Source: Aliidiomarina haloalkalitolerans
GTDB lineage: Bacteria > Pseudomonadota > Gammaproteobacteria > Enterobacterales > Alteromonadaceae
Assembly: GCF_003987315.1 (NCBI RefSeq)
Contig: NZ_PIPI01000001.1
Coordinates: forward strand, 310,001-374,000
Length of the DNA stretch: 64,000 nucleotides
Reading direction: 5' to 3'
In this document: one piece after another, positions 31,612 to 39,370 of the stretch
Layout: the number at the start of each line of letters is the position of its first letter
How positions within the stretch are numbered: position 1 is the stretch's first letter
Translations under genes and position numbers: made by a program
Notes under the pieces: model-generated
The model's database searches: none
What the model saw: the letters and a program-made list of their open reading frames with translations, nothing else
What the model was told of the DNA's origin: nothing

Positions 31612-31755
31612 GATGCTGTTAATCGCTGGCGGGGTTGGGCACGCCAACCCGCAGCGACAATCATTGAGAGTCTGACTTGAGACAAGAATAAGAATGAGAC
31701 AAGCATGACAAGTATTAATCATCACTTCGGTGATTTGAATGAGGTGGCACCATTT

Positions 31756-31998
31756 ATGGACGTTGCAATTGTTGGCATGTTAATGACGCCGTTAATGCTT
31801 TTTTTAATTTTCGTTGCGCCAATTTGGGTAATTTTGCATTACCGCAGTAAACGCAAATTAAATGAAGGCATGAGCAAAGAAGATATGGATCGCGTGCGTG
31901 ACCTAGCTCGTCAAGCCGAGGAGATGCGTGATCGTATTCGCACTCTAGAAAGTTTGCTCGACGCTGAGCACAGCAACTGGCGGAAAGAATCCCGTTAA
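31756..31998 (+). CDS. pspB: Phage shock protein B PspB
   Basis: Small inner-membrane signalling partner of PspC. One membrane helix (about 5-30) is followed by HYRSKRK and the conserved ARQAEEMRDRIRTLESLLD helix ending in AEHSNWR. I choose the ATG at 31756 (80 aa, GAGGTGG about 8 nt upstream; E. coli 74 aa); an upstream in-frame ATG at 31705 would add 17 residues with no resemblance to PspB. Confidence 0.92.
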   Translation: MDVAIVGMLMTPLMLFLIFVAPIWVILHYRSKRKLNEGMSKEDMDRVRDLARQAEEMRDRIRTLESLLDAEHSNWRKESR

Positions 31999-32008
31999 GG
32001 AGTTAATC

Positions 32009-32473
32009 ATGAGCTCTGCGAAGAAAAGAGAATTACTACGCGACGATAAGCAAGGCAAAATTGGCGGTGTATGTGCCGGTATTGCGAATTACTTTGGTTG
32101 GGAACTCTGGGTTGTGCGCATTATTGCTGTAACTGCCTTGATTCTGGCAACGAAAGTGACCTTTGTCGCTTATATTGTGGCTTGGGTGGTACTCGATAAA
32201 GAACCGAAAGCAAAGAAGTCAAAATCGACATATGGCAAGGCCGGCTTTGATGAGGATGAACAGACCATTCGCGAGGAAACACGGATAGAACGCACCTCGG
32301 ATGGCCGCACCATTGAAGTTAAAACCCGCGTGTGGGAAGCAGGAAAAGCACCGCATTTAGCGATGGATGATATTGAGCTTGAGTTTTCACGGATGGAAAA
32401 AACGTTACGCAATATGGAAACGTATGTGACTTCTTCAGAGTTTCAAGTGCTGCAAGAGTTTAAAAAACTCTAA
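32009..32473 (+). CDS. pspC: Phage shock protein C PspC
   Basis: Inner-membrane sensor that with PspB relieves PspA inhibition of PspF. The PspC domain lies near the N-terminus: RDDKQGKIGGVCAGIANYFG followed by a membrane helix (about 35-65) ending in VVLDKEPK. At 154 aa it is longer than E. coli PspC (119); the extra part is a charged, helical C-terminal region (80-154) with ELEFSRMEKTLRNMETYV. No pspD, pspE or pspG follows; a terminator does. Confidence 0.94.
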   Translation: MSSAKKRELLRDDKQGKIGGVCAGIANYFGWELWVVRIIAVTALILATKVTFVAYIVAWVVLDKEPKAKKSKSTYGKAGFDEDEQTIREETRIERTSDGRTIEVKTRVWEAGKAPHLAMDDIELEFSRMEKTLRNMETYVTSSEFQVLQEFKKL

Positions 32474-32491
32474 CACCGCACCACCTGCGAT

Positions 32492-32524
32492 AAAGCCGAT
32501 TACCTACTTAGGTATCGGCTTTTT
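32492..32524 (+). terminator. Intrinsic terminator after pspC
   Basis: AAAGCCGAT-T-ACCT pairs with AGGT-ATCGGCTTT with one bulged T and is followed by a short T-run. It closes the pspABC transcript. Confidence 0.82.
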
Positions 32525-32568
32525 GTGTTTTTAACGGCTGTGCTTTTTGCGGCTGCCAAATTACCGTC

Positions 32569-32586
32569 TGGAAAGAAAAGCTTACA
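32569..32586 (+). promoter_or_regulatory. Candidate TyrR box upstream of the megL-phhAB operon
   Basis: TGGAAAGAAAAGCTTACA fits the TyrR consensus TGTAAA-N6-TTTACA with two mismatches and keeps the G at position 2 and C at position 17. It lies about 110 nt before the operon start. TyrR/PhhR activates phenylalanine hydroxylase genes in Pseudomonas, and tyrR is three genes downstream here. Confidence 0.5.
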
Positions 32587-32696
32587 CTCATTTCTGGTAG
32601 GAACAGTTACTGAAGATTGCTGTGATCACAGCCTCTGCCGTAAGCTTGCGACAACACAATAATAACAAAATACTTCGTTCAACAAGGTAGGCGGCA

Positions 32697-33932
32697 GTGA
32701 AGTCATTACATCGAGAATCTTTAGTGATTCATGGCGGCGAAAGCCCAACGGACCCGCACGGCGCGCTCGTCAGTCCGTTGTATCAAACCTCAACGTTTGT
32801 CTTTCCAGATGCGGAGACAGGCGGTCGACGTTTTGCTGGTGAAGAAGCGGGTTATATCTATAGTCGCCTTGGCAACCCGACCGTTAATTTGCTAGAACAG
32901 CGAGTTGCTGCTTTAGAAGGTATGGAAGCCGGCGCTGCAGCAGCAACAGGCATGGGCGCGGTCGCAGCGGCGACCATGGCGTTTTTGAAAGCCGGTGACC
33001 ATGTGATTGCATCCGATTGTATTTACGGTTGCAGTTTCGCATTGTTCTCGCACTTATTTGAGCGCTTTGGTGTGCACGTTAGTTTTGTCGATATGACCGA
33101 TGCAGCGGCACTTGCTTCTGCCTTTCAGGCCAATACCAAAGTCGTTTTTGTGGAAACGCCAGCGAACCCGCACCTGAAGATTATTGACCTCAAGAAAGTG
33201 GGGCAGGTGTGTGCAAAGCATCCGGAAGTCCGGTTGATTGTCGATAACACCTTTATGACACCGCTTTTGCAGCGTCCAGGCGAATTTGGTGCACACCTAG
33301 TGGTGCACAGCGCGACTAAGTATTTGAATGGTCATGGTGATGTGGTCGCTGGTGTCATTACCGGTAGCCTTGAGGATATTCATTTAATTAAAATGACGAC
33401 GCTCAAAGACATGGGCGCGACTATGTCGCCTCATGATGCGTGGTTAATTACGCGTGGTCTAAAAACCTTGGCGTTGCGTATGGAAAAACACTGTGCGACT
33501 GCTGCAGTCGTAGCGGATTTTCTAGTTGCCCACCATGCGGTTGCGAAGGTGTATTTTCCAGGATTGAAAAGTCATCAAGGGCATGGGTTAATTGGCAGTC
33601 AAATGGCATCAGCCGGCGCTGTGATTGCGTTTGAGTTGAAGGGTGGTTATCAGGCTGGTGTGCAGCTTCTGAATCAGCTTGAAATGATTCGCGTTGCTGT
33701 GAGTTTGGGGGACGCCGAATCCTTAATTCAACACCCAGCGTCGATGACGCATTCACCGCTTACACCAGAAGCGCGGGAACAAGCTGGAATTACCGATGGT
33801 CTGATACGTATTAGCGTTGGCCTCGAACATGTTGACGATATCATTGCGGATTTAGCGCAGAGCCTACAGCAACTAGAAACGCACACCAAGCATACTCCGC
33901 AGAGCGAAGTTACGGAGGTAGAGAACGTATGA
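32697..33932 (+). CDS. PLP-dependent methionine gamma-lyase-like enzyme
   Basis: Member of the Cys/Met metabolism PLP family, best matched to L-methionine gamma-lyase, which splits methionine into methanethiol, 2-oxobutyrate and ammonia. Length 411 aa. The PLP lysine is Lys208 in HSATKYLNGHGD; YSRLGNPT and VDNTFMTPLLQRP are typical. Cys112 in IYGCSFALF sits where methionine gamma-lyases carry their special active-site cysteine, which favours this over cystathionine gamma-synthase or gamma-lyase; those remain possible. GTG start. The stop overlaps phhA by 4 nt (ATGA), an unusual coupling to phenylalanine catabolism. Confidence 0.82.
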   Translation: MKSLHRESLVIHGGESPTDPHGALVSPLYQTSTFVFPDAETGGRRFAGEEAGYIYSRLGNPTVNLLEQRVAALEGMEAGAAAATGMGAVAAATMAFLKAGDHVIASDCIYGCSFALFSHLFERFGVHVSFVDMTDAAALASAFQANTKVVFVETPANPHLKIIDLKKVGQVCAKHPEVRLIVDNTFMTPLLQRPGEFGAHLVVHSATKYLNGHGDVVAGVITGSLEDIHLIKMTTLKDMGATMSPHDAWLITRGLKTLALRMEKHCATAAVVADFLVAHHAVAKVYFPGLKSHQGHGLIGSQMASAGAVIAFELKGGYQAGVQLLNQLEMIRVAVSLGDAESLIQHPASMTHSPLTPEAREQAGITDGLIRISVGLEHVDDIIADLAQSLQQLETHTKHTPQSEVTEVENV

Positions 33933-34726
33933 GTAAGAAAGCAAGTAAGTATGTTTCTAAGCAACCTGATGAGCATGGCATCATTGCTTGGACTGACGAA
34001 GAAAACCAAATTTGGCATGACCTTGTTGCCCGGCAACTTGAGATCATCCCGGGCAAAGCGTGTGATGAGTATATGGAAGGTTTGCGCCTACTCGATATGC
34101 CGCGCGATCGCATTCCCCAATTACACGAAATTAATGACGTGTTGCAAGCCACCACGGGCTGGCAAGTGGCTCAGGTACCAGCGTTAATTCCGTTTGATGA
34201 GTTTTTCCGGTTGTTGGCGAACAAACAGTTCCCGGTGGCAACTTTTATTCGTACGCGTGAAGAGTTCGACTACTTACAAGAGCCGGATATTTTTCACGAG
34301 ATTTTCGGTCACTGCCCACTATTAACCAACCCGGCATTTGCGCACTTTACGCACCAATACGGTAAACTTGGGTATGCAGCTAGTCCGAAAGAGCGAGTCT
34401 ACCTTGCGCGTTTGTATTGGTTTACCGTTGAGTTTGGCTTGCTGAAGACGGCAGAAGGTTTACGAATTTACGGTGGTGGGATTTTATCTTCACCGGGTGA
34501 AACGCGCTATGCACTGGAAAGTGACAAGCCTGAGCGTCAGCCATTAACGCCGCTCGATGCGCTGCGTACACCCTATCGGATTGATATCATGCAACCGATT
34601 TACTATACGCTCGAGAATGTCGACGACTTATTTGCGATTGCCGATATGGACATCATGGCACTTGTTCAAGAAGCAATGGAACTTGGCTTATTTGAGCCCA
34701 AGTTTCCACCGAAAAACGCAGCCTAA
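33929..34726 (+). CDS. phhA: Phenylalanine-4-hydroxylase PhhA
   Basis: Tetrahydrobiopterin-type, iron-dependent conversion of phenylalanine to tyrosine, feeding the homogentisate pathway encoded downstream. 265 aa, similar to the compact monofunctional bacterial enzymes. The iron triad is visible as His123 and His128 in DIFHEIFGHCPLL and Glu168 in WFTVEFGL. Start coupled to the preceding lyase gene by a 4-nt overlap. phhB, which recycles the pterin product, follows after 37 nt. Confidence 0.96.
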   Translation: MSKKASKYVSKQPDEHGIIAWTDEENQIWHDLVARQLEIIPGKACDEYMEGLRLLDMPRDRIPQLHEINDVLQATTGWQVAQVPALIPFDEFFRLLANKQFPVATFIRTREEFDYLQEPDIFHEIFGHCPLLTNPAFAHFTHQYGKLGYAASPKERVYLARLYWFTVEFGLLKTAEGLRIYGGGILSSPGETRYALESDKPERQPLTPLDALRTPYRIDIMQPIYYTLENVDDLFAIADMDIMALVQEAMELGLFEPKFPPKNAA

Positions 34727-34763
34727 TTGACCCTTAACGAAAATAAAGAAACTGGAAGTTGTT

Positions 34764-35108
34764 ATGTCTGAATTATCAAATATGAAATGTGAAGCTTGTC
34801 GCGCCGATGCACCAAAAGTAAGTGATGACGAGCTTGCTGCGTTAATTCGTGAGATCCCGGATTGGGCTGCAATCGTTCGTGATGACGTTATGCAATTGGA
34901 GCGTGTCTATAAGTTTAAGAACTTTAAGCAGGCACTGGCGTTCACTAACAAGCTAGCTGAGTTAGCCGAAGCTGAGTTTCATCATCCAGGCATTTTCCTC
35001 GAGTGGGGGAAAGTAACGGTCACTTGGTGGACCCATGCGATTGGTGGCTTGCACAAAAACGACTTTATCATGGCAGCAAAGACTGACGCATTGCTGAGCG
35101 ATGCCTAA
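34764..35108 (+). CDS. phhB: Pterin-4a-carbinolamine dehydratase PhhB
   Basis: Dehydrates the 4a-hydroxytetrahydropterin formed by PhhA so that the cofactor can be reused. The 114-residue protein shows the family signature [20 protein letters not shown] followed by [15 protein letters not shown]. The N-terminal [15 protein letters not shown] is typical of proteobacterial members. Last gene of the megL-phhAB unit; a terminator follows about 55 nt downstream. Confidence 0.95.
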   Translation: MSELSNMKCEACRADAPKVSDDELAALIREIPDWAAIVRDDVMQLERVYKFKNFKQALAFTNKLAELAEAEFHHPGIFLEWGKVTVTWWTHAIGGLHKNDFIMAAKTDALLSDA

Positions 35109-35164
35109 ACCGTTAGCTGCGGGGAGAGCGCACTAGCGACTGTTCGCATTTCAGCAACAGCTTT

Positions 35165-35200
35165 AAAAACAGTATGGCGGCAACGTCATACTGTTTTTTT
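35165..35200 (+). terminator. Intrinsic terminator after phhB
   Basis: AAAAACAGTATG (35165-35176) pairs with CATACTGTTTTT (35187-35198) over a 10-nt loop and is followed by T residues. It separates the phh operon from the tyrR promoter. Confidence 0.87.
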
Positions 35201-35212
35201 ATGGGCAAAAAC

Positions 35213-35230
35213 TGTATAATTTTATTTACA
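35213..35230 (+). promoter_or_regulatory. TyrR box overlapping a -10 element upstream of tyrR
   Basis: TGTATAATTTTATTTACA matches TGTAAA-N6-TTTACA with one mismatch. It also contains a perfect TATAAT (35215-35220) that could be the -10 of the tyrR promoter, though no good -35 is visible. A box covering the promoter predicts autorepression, as known for E. coli tyrR. Confidence 0.62.
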
Positions 35231-35267
35231 GTGCAGCGTAAGTTGCGTTAATCAAATTGGTGCCCCG

Positions 35268-36818
35268 ATGCGTTTGGAAATTACGTGCAGTGATCGTTTA
35301 GGTTTATGTCAGGATGTTTTAACGATACTGCGGGAAAATGAAATAGACTTGAAAGGTATTGAAGTCGACCCGATTGGAAAGATCTATTTAAATTTTCCAG
35401 CAATCGAGTTTACTGACTTTCAGTTAGTCATGTCGAAAATCCGCCGTATTCCCAACGTCGTCGATGTAAAAACCATTCCCTATATGCCCACTGAGCGTGA
35501 GCACTACGAATTTAATCTGTTGTTAAGCACCTTACCGAACCCCGTACTTTCGGTCGACTCGAAAGGGCGCTTTGACGTCATCAATTCGGCTGCTGCAGCG
35601 CTCCTCGACGCTGAAAAAGAGGCGCTCAAAGGTGCGCTGGCGAATGAACTCATCGGTGGCTTTAATTTAGCCAAATGGCTCGATAAACAGCCAAACGACC
35701 CGCTTATTGAATATTTGCAACTGGGTTCAGCGAGCTATCGGGCGAACTTGTTACCGATTTGGGTGAGCGATTCCGAAGGTGAGCCTAGTTTTGCTGGTGC
35801 GGTGATTCATTGCCAATCGGAACCTTTACCGCTGCGCGTAAGAGCGGGCGACCGGCCGTCGCCATTTGCGCAAATCCTGACTCAGCATGCGAGCATGAAA
35901 CGTCTACTAAAAGATGCCGAGCGCATGGCGCAGTTGGATGTACCCTTGCTCATTGAAGGTGAAACGGGTGTCGGTAAAGAGTTAATTGCGCGTGCCTGCC
36001 ATGAAGCTGGAAATCGCAGTCAGCAGCCGTTTCTGGCGGTCAATTGCGGTGCATTGCCAGATAACGTCGCCGAAGGTGAGTTATTTGGCTACGGGGCGAA
36101 CGTGTTTCCCCATCATCCACAAGGGAAAAAAGGCATTTTCGAGCAAGCCCAAGGCGGCACGGTATTATTAGATTCAGTGGGGGATATGTCGCCAGAATTG
36201 CAAGCGAAGCTGTTGCGATTTCTCGAAGATGGCCGCTTTCGTCGGATCGGCGAAGAACAAATGGTTAAGGTCGATGTACGCCTCGTTTGTTTGTCGCGCG
36301 GCGATTTATTCGAACGGGTAGAAACTGGCGCGTTTCGTGAAGATCTCTTTTATCGACTCAACGTTCTGTCACTGCAAGTACCCGCGCTGCGCGAGCGCAA
36401 GGGTGACGTACTCATGCTGGCTGAGCATTTTGTGCATAAATTCAGTCAACAACTGCAGCGTCCGCCGGTGCGATTAACGCCGAGTTGCCGAGACTACCTC
36501 AACAACTACACTTGGCCTGGAAACATTCGGCAACTCGAGAATACCTTGTTCCGATCAATTTCTATGCTTGAAAAAGAAGTTCTTGAGCCGGTTGATATCA
36601 AGCTACCAGAAATGAATGCTGTGCATGATCAGCTCGCCATCGATATTGATGAGAGCTCGCTAGAAGATGCCGTTAAGCGATTCGAAAGTACGCTGTTGCG
36701 TCGACTTTATCCAAGCTACCCGTCGACCCGTCAACTGGCACGTAAACTTGGCCTTAGTCATACCGCAGTGGCGAATAAGCTGCGTGACTATGGCATCGGC
36801 AAACAACGGCGGAAATAG
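35268..36818 (+). CDS. tyrR: Transcriptional regulator TyrR (aromatic amino acid response)
   Basis: 516-residue TyrR (E. coli 513). Domain order: N-terminal ACT domain (about 1-70, MRLEITCSDRLGLCQDVL), PAS domain (about 78-190), AAA+ domain with Walker A GETGVGKE and the LLDSVGDMS Walker B, and a C-terminal helix-turn-helix (TRQLARKLGLSHTAVANKL). The GAFTGA loop needed for sigma54 is replaced by YGANVFPHHPQ, as in TyrR proteins that act with sigma70. It lies between the phh and hpd operons, both with TyrR-like boxes, so it likely controls phenylalanine and tyrosine degradation. Confidence 0.95.
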   Translation: MRLEITCSDRLGLCQDVLTILRENEIDLKGIEVDPIGKIYLNFPAIEFTDFQLVMSKIRRIPNVVDVKTIPYMPTEREHYEFNLLLSTLPNPVLSVDSKGRFDVINSAAAALLDAEKEALKGALANELIGGFNLAKWLDKQPNDPLIEYLQLGSASYRANLLPIWVSDSEGEPSFAGAVIHCQSEPLPLRVRAGDRPSPFAQILTQHASMKRLLKDAERMAQLDVPLLIEGETGVGKELIARACHEAGNRSQQPFLAVNCGALPDNVAEGELFGYGANVFPHHPQGKKGIFEQAQGGTVLLDSVGDMSPELQAKLLRFLEDGRFRRIGEEQMVKVDVRLVCLSRGDLFERVETGAFREDLFYRLNVLSLQVPALRERKGDVLMLAEHFVHKFSQQLQRPPVRLTPSCRDYLNNYTWPGNIRQLENTLFRSISMLEKEVLEPVDIKLPEMNAVHDQLAIDIDESSLEDAVKRFESTLLRRLYPSYPSTRQLARKLGLSHTAVANKLRDYGIGKQRRK

Positions 36819-36924
36819 CCGCACGAGCGGCGAGTAAATTAGTGGTTCGGGATCACTTCGAGACTTATTCAGCCGTCAGTGTTCAGTCAACAACACGCCA
36901 TCAAATGCATGACCTAACGCCAGC

Positions 36925-36942
36925 TGTATGCAAAAGTGTACA
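36925..36942 (+). promoter_or_regulatory. Weak TyrR-like box in the hpd leader
   Basis: TGTATGCAAAAGTGTACA has the TGTA-N10-TACA ends of a TyrR box but three mismatches to the full consensus. Its centre is 32 bp (about three helical turns) upstream of the strong box at 36957, the usual arrangement for cooperative strong and weak boxes. Confidence 0.5.
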
Positions 36943-36956
36943 GCGTTATGTATTTA

Positions 36957-36974
36957 TGTAAACAAAAGTTTACA
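36957..36974 (+). promoter_or_regulatory. Perfect TyrR box upstream of hpd
   Basis: TGTAAACAAAAGTTTACA matches the TyrR consensus TGTAAA-N6-TTTACA at every fixed position, and the symmetry extends three bases further on both sides (36954-36977). It lies about 195 nt before the hpd ATG, in a 352-nt gene-free stretch (36819-37170) that otherwise shows only the weak box at 36925 and the palindrome at 37008. No clear -35/-10 pair was found. Confidence 0.8.
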
Positions 36975-37007
36975 TAAGCCATCACCAGACTCTGTCCTAC
37001 CTCGATC

Positions 37008-37023
37008 GTCAACTAAAGTTGAC
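37008..37023. promoter_or_regulatory. Perfect 16-bp palindrome in the hpd leader
   Basis: GTCAACTAAAGTTGAC is a 6-bp inverted repeat with a 4-nt spacer and does not fit the TyrR consensus. It sits 34 bp after the TyrR box and 147 nt before hpd, so it may be an operator for a second, unidentified regulator of the homogentisate operon. No regulator gene other than tyrR is adjacent. Confidence 0.4.
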
Positions 37024-37170
37024 ACTTGTTGAAAATATGTTCACAGCTGAATCCTCGCCCGTAAGCTAGCCTTGTGAGGAACATTCGCGTTAAAACAAGG
37101 TCGGATTTTTATAGATGCCGAGTTCGGGTTCGGGCTCTGGCAGCACAAATAATGACAATGAGGAGCAATC

Positions 37171-38244
37171 ATGAACAGCAACATTAATCCATTAGGTACA
37201 GACGGTTTTGAGTTCGTTGAATACACAGCAGCGGATGCACAGGGGCTTGAAGCTCTGAAGAACTTGTTTGTGCAGCTTGGCTTTACCGAAGTCGCCAAGC
37301 ACCGCCGGAAAGACGTGTGGCTGTACAAGCAGAATGACATCAACTTCATCGTCAACGGCCAACCGTCATCACATGCAGAAGAATTTGCGCGTAAACACGG
37401 CCCAAGCGTTTGCGGGATGGCGTTCCGTGTTCAAGATGCAAACGTCGCTATGGAGCATGCTCTAGCGAACGGTGCAAAAGAGTTTAAAGCAGATGTCGGC
37501 GCCATGGAGCTGAATATTCCAGCGATTTACGGCATTGGCGAGAGTGCGCTGTATTTCGTTGACCGTTATGGTCACCAATCAATTTATGACGTTGACTTCC
37601 GTTTCTACGACAACTGGGAAGAGAAGATGAACGACTTCCAAGTTGGTATGGACTATGTCGATCACCTTACGCACAACGTCTTCCGTGGCAACATGGACCT
37701 CTGGGCAGGCTTCTATGAGCGCATTGGTAACTTCCGTGAAATTCGTTATTTCGACATCGAAGGTAAATTGACCGGCCTGATTAGCCGCGCAATGACGTCG
37801 CCATGTGGCAAAATCCGGATTCCAATCAATGAGTCGCACGATGACAAGTCTCAAATCGAAGAGTATTTGAAAGACTACAACGGCGAAGGTATTCAGCACA
37901 TTGCCTTATCTACCGACGACATTTACCACGCAGTTCGCACATTGCGCGAGCGCGGTATGGAATTCATGTCGACGCCTGATACCTATTACGACAAAATCGA
38001 CGAGCGTGTTGAAGGTCACACGGAAAACGTTGACGATCTGCGTGATTTGCGTGTGTTGATTGATGGCGCACCAATGAAAGACGGTATTTTGCTGCAAATC
38101 TTTACCAAAACCGTAATCGGCCCTGTGTTCTTCGAAATCATTCAGCGCAAAGGTAATGAAGGTTTCGGTGAAGGTAACTTTAAAGCGTTGTTCGAATCGA
38201 TCGAAGAAGATCAAATCCGCCGTGGAGTATTAAACGATGCGTAA
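37171..38244 (+). CDS. hpd: 4-Hydroxyphenylpyruvate dioxygenase Hpd
   Basis: Fe(II) dioxygenase turning 4-hydroxyphenylpyruvate into homogentisate. 357 aa, two vicinal-oxygen-chelate halves. The iron ligands expected from the Pseudomonas enzyme (H161, H240, E322) are visible as His165 in YVDHLTHNV, His243 in GIQHIALSTDD and Glu322 in VFFEIIQRKG. A GAGGAG ribosome site precedes the ATG. First gene of hpd-hmgA-fahA-maiA; overlaps hmgA by 8 nt. The aminotransferase that makes its substrate is not in the window. Confidence 0.97.
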   Translation: MNSNINPLGTDGFEFVEYTAADAQGLEALKNLFVQLGFTEVAKHRRKDVWLYKQNDINFIVNGQPSSHAEEFARKHGPSVCGMAFRVQDANVAMEHALANGAKEFKADVGAMELNIPAIYGIGESALYFVDRYGHQSIYDVDFRFYDNWEEKMNDFQVGMDYVDHLTHNVFRGNMDLWAGFYERIGNFREIRYFDIEGKLTGLISRAMTSPCGKIRIPINESHDDKSQIEEYLKDYNGEGIQHIALSTDDIYHAVRTLRERGMEFMSTPDTYYDKIDERVEGHTENVDDLRDLRVLIDGAPMKDGILLQIFTKTVIGPVFFEIIQRKGNEGFGEGNFKALFESIEEDQIRRGVLNDA

Positions 38245-39370
38245 ATGGATCTCATTTCCGAAACAGATGGGCACGGCCTCGCGCCAAGCTCATGCTGATT
38301 TCCCGGAAGAGGCAATTTACGAGCGTGAAGCAGGCCGAAGTGGATTCTTCGGCCCAGCCACCCATTTTCACCATACTCATGCACCAACGGGTTGGAGTCA
38401 TTGGGAAGGGCCATTACGCCCGCGTTGCTTCGATTTTAATCAATTAACCGGACTGGATACTGCCTCACCTTGGGTGGCGCAGAACCTGTTGTTTAACGCC
38501 CATTGTAAGTTTCGCATTTGGCATCTCGATCAGCCCATGAAGAAACTTGCTCGTAACGCTGACGGTGACGATTTACTGTTTGTTCACGAGGGTGCTGGTG
38601 AATTGTTCTGTGACTATGGTCATTTAACGTTGCGCGACGGCGATTATGTCGTTATTCCACGCTCGACTAATTGGCGCATTGAGCCAACTGCACCAATGCA
38701 GTTACTGATGATTGAAGCGACCAATGGTGCGTATCAGCTGCCGGAAAAAGGCTTAGTTGGTAACCATGCGATTTTCGACCCGGCCTGCTTAGATGTGCCG
38801 GAGATCGATGACGCATTTCGAGCGCAATACAGCGAAGATGAGTGGCAAGTGGAAGTTAAACGACACGGCCAAGTGTCGGTGGTTACCTTCCCGTATAATC
38901 CACTTGATGCGGTGGGCTGGCATGGTGATTTAGCGCCGGTACGGATTAATTGGCGGGATATTCGTCCGCTTATGAGTCATCGTTATCACTTACCACCTTC
39001 TGCACACACAACGTTTGTAGCTGATCGCTTTGTCGTGTGTACGTTTGTACCGCGCCCGATTGAGAGCGATCCAGGTGCGTTAAAAGTGCCGTTTTACCAC
39101 AATAACGACGACTATGATGAAGTCCTGTTCTACCATGCGGGTGACTTCTTTAGCCGCGATAATATCGACCGTGGCATGGTCACTTTTCATCCGGCGGGAT
39201 TTACCCATGGTCCGCATCCAAAGGCGTTCAAGGCTGGACAGGAATACAAAAAGAAATTCACTGACGAAGTTGCTGTCATGTTAGATACGCGCGATGCGTT
39301 AGAAGTAGGGGAAGTCGCCAATTCGGTTGAGAACCTCGACTACGTGTACAGCTGGCAGGAGAAAAAATAA
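38237..39370 (+). CDS. hmgA: Homogentisate 1,2-dioxygenase HmgA, short form
   Basis: Cupin-fold Fe(II) dioxygenase that opens the homogentisate ring to maleylacetoacetate. At 377 aa it is clearly shorter than the roughly 430-445 residues of Pseudomonas or human enzymes, resembling the shorter type found in Shewanella and relatives. Candidate iron ligands are His288 and Glu295 in FYHNNDDYDEVLF and His324 in FTHGPHP; the H288-H324 spacing equals that of the human ligand pair. Starts 8 nt inside hpd and its TAA shares a base with the fahA ATG (TAATG). Confidence 0.9.
   Translation: MRKWISFPKQMGTASRQAHADFPEEAIYEREAGRSGFFGPATHFHHTHAPTGWSHWEGPLRPRCFDFNQLTGLDTASPWVAQNLLFNAHCKFRIWHLDQPMKKLARNADGDDLLFVHEGAGELFCDYGHLTLRDGDYVVIPRSTNWRIEPTAPMQLLMIEATNGAYQLPEKGLVGNHAIFDPACLDVPEIDDAFRAQYSEDEWQVEVKRHGQVSVVTFPYNPLDAVGWHGDLAPVRINWRDIRPLMSHRYHLPPSAHTTFVADRFVVCTFVPRPIESDPGALKVPFYHNNDDYDEVLFYHAGDFFSRDNIDRGMVTFHPAGFTHGPHPKAFKAGQEYKKKFTDEVAVMLDTRDALEVGEVANSVENLDYVYSWQEKK

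Noticed and set aside
32619-32632. CRP site upstream of the methionine gamma-lyase-like gene
   Set aside because: TGTGA and TCACA half-sites are directly joined, whereas CRP needs a 6-bp spacer.
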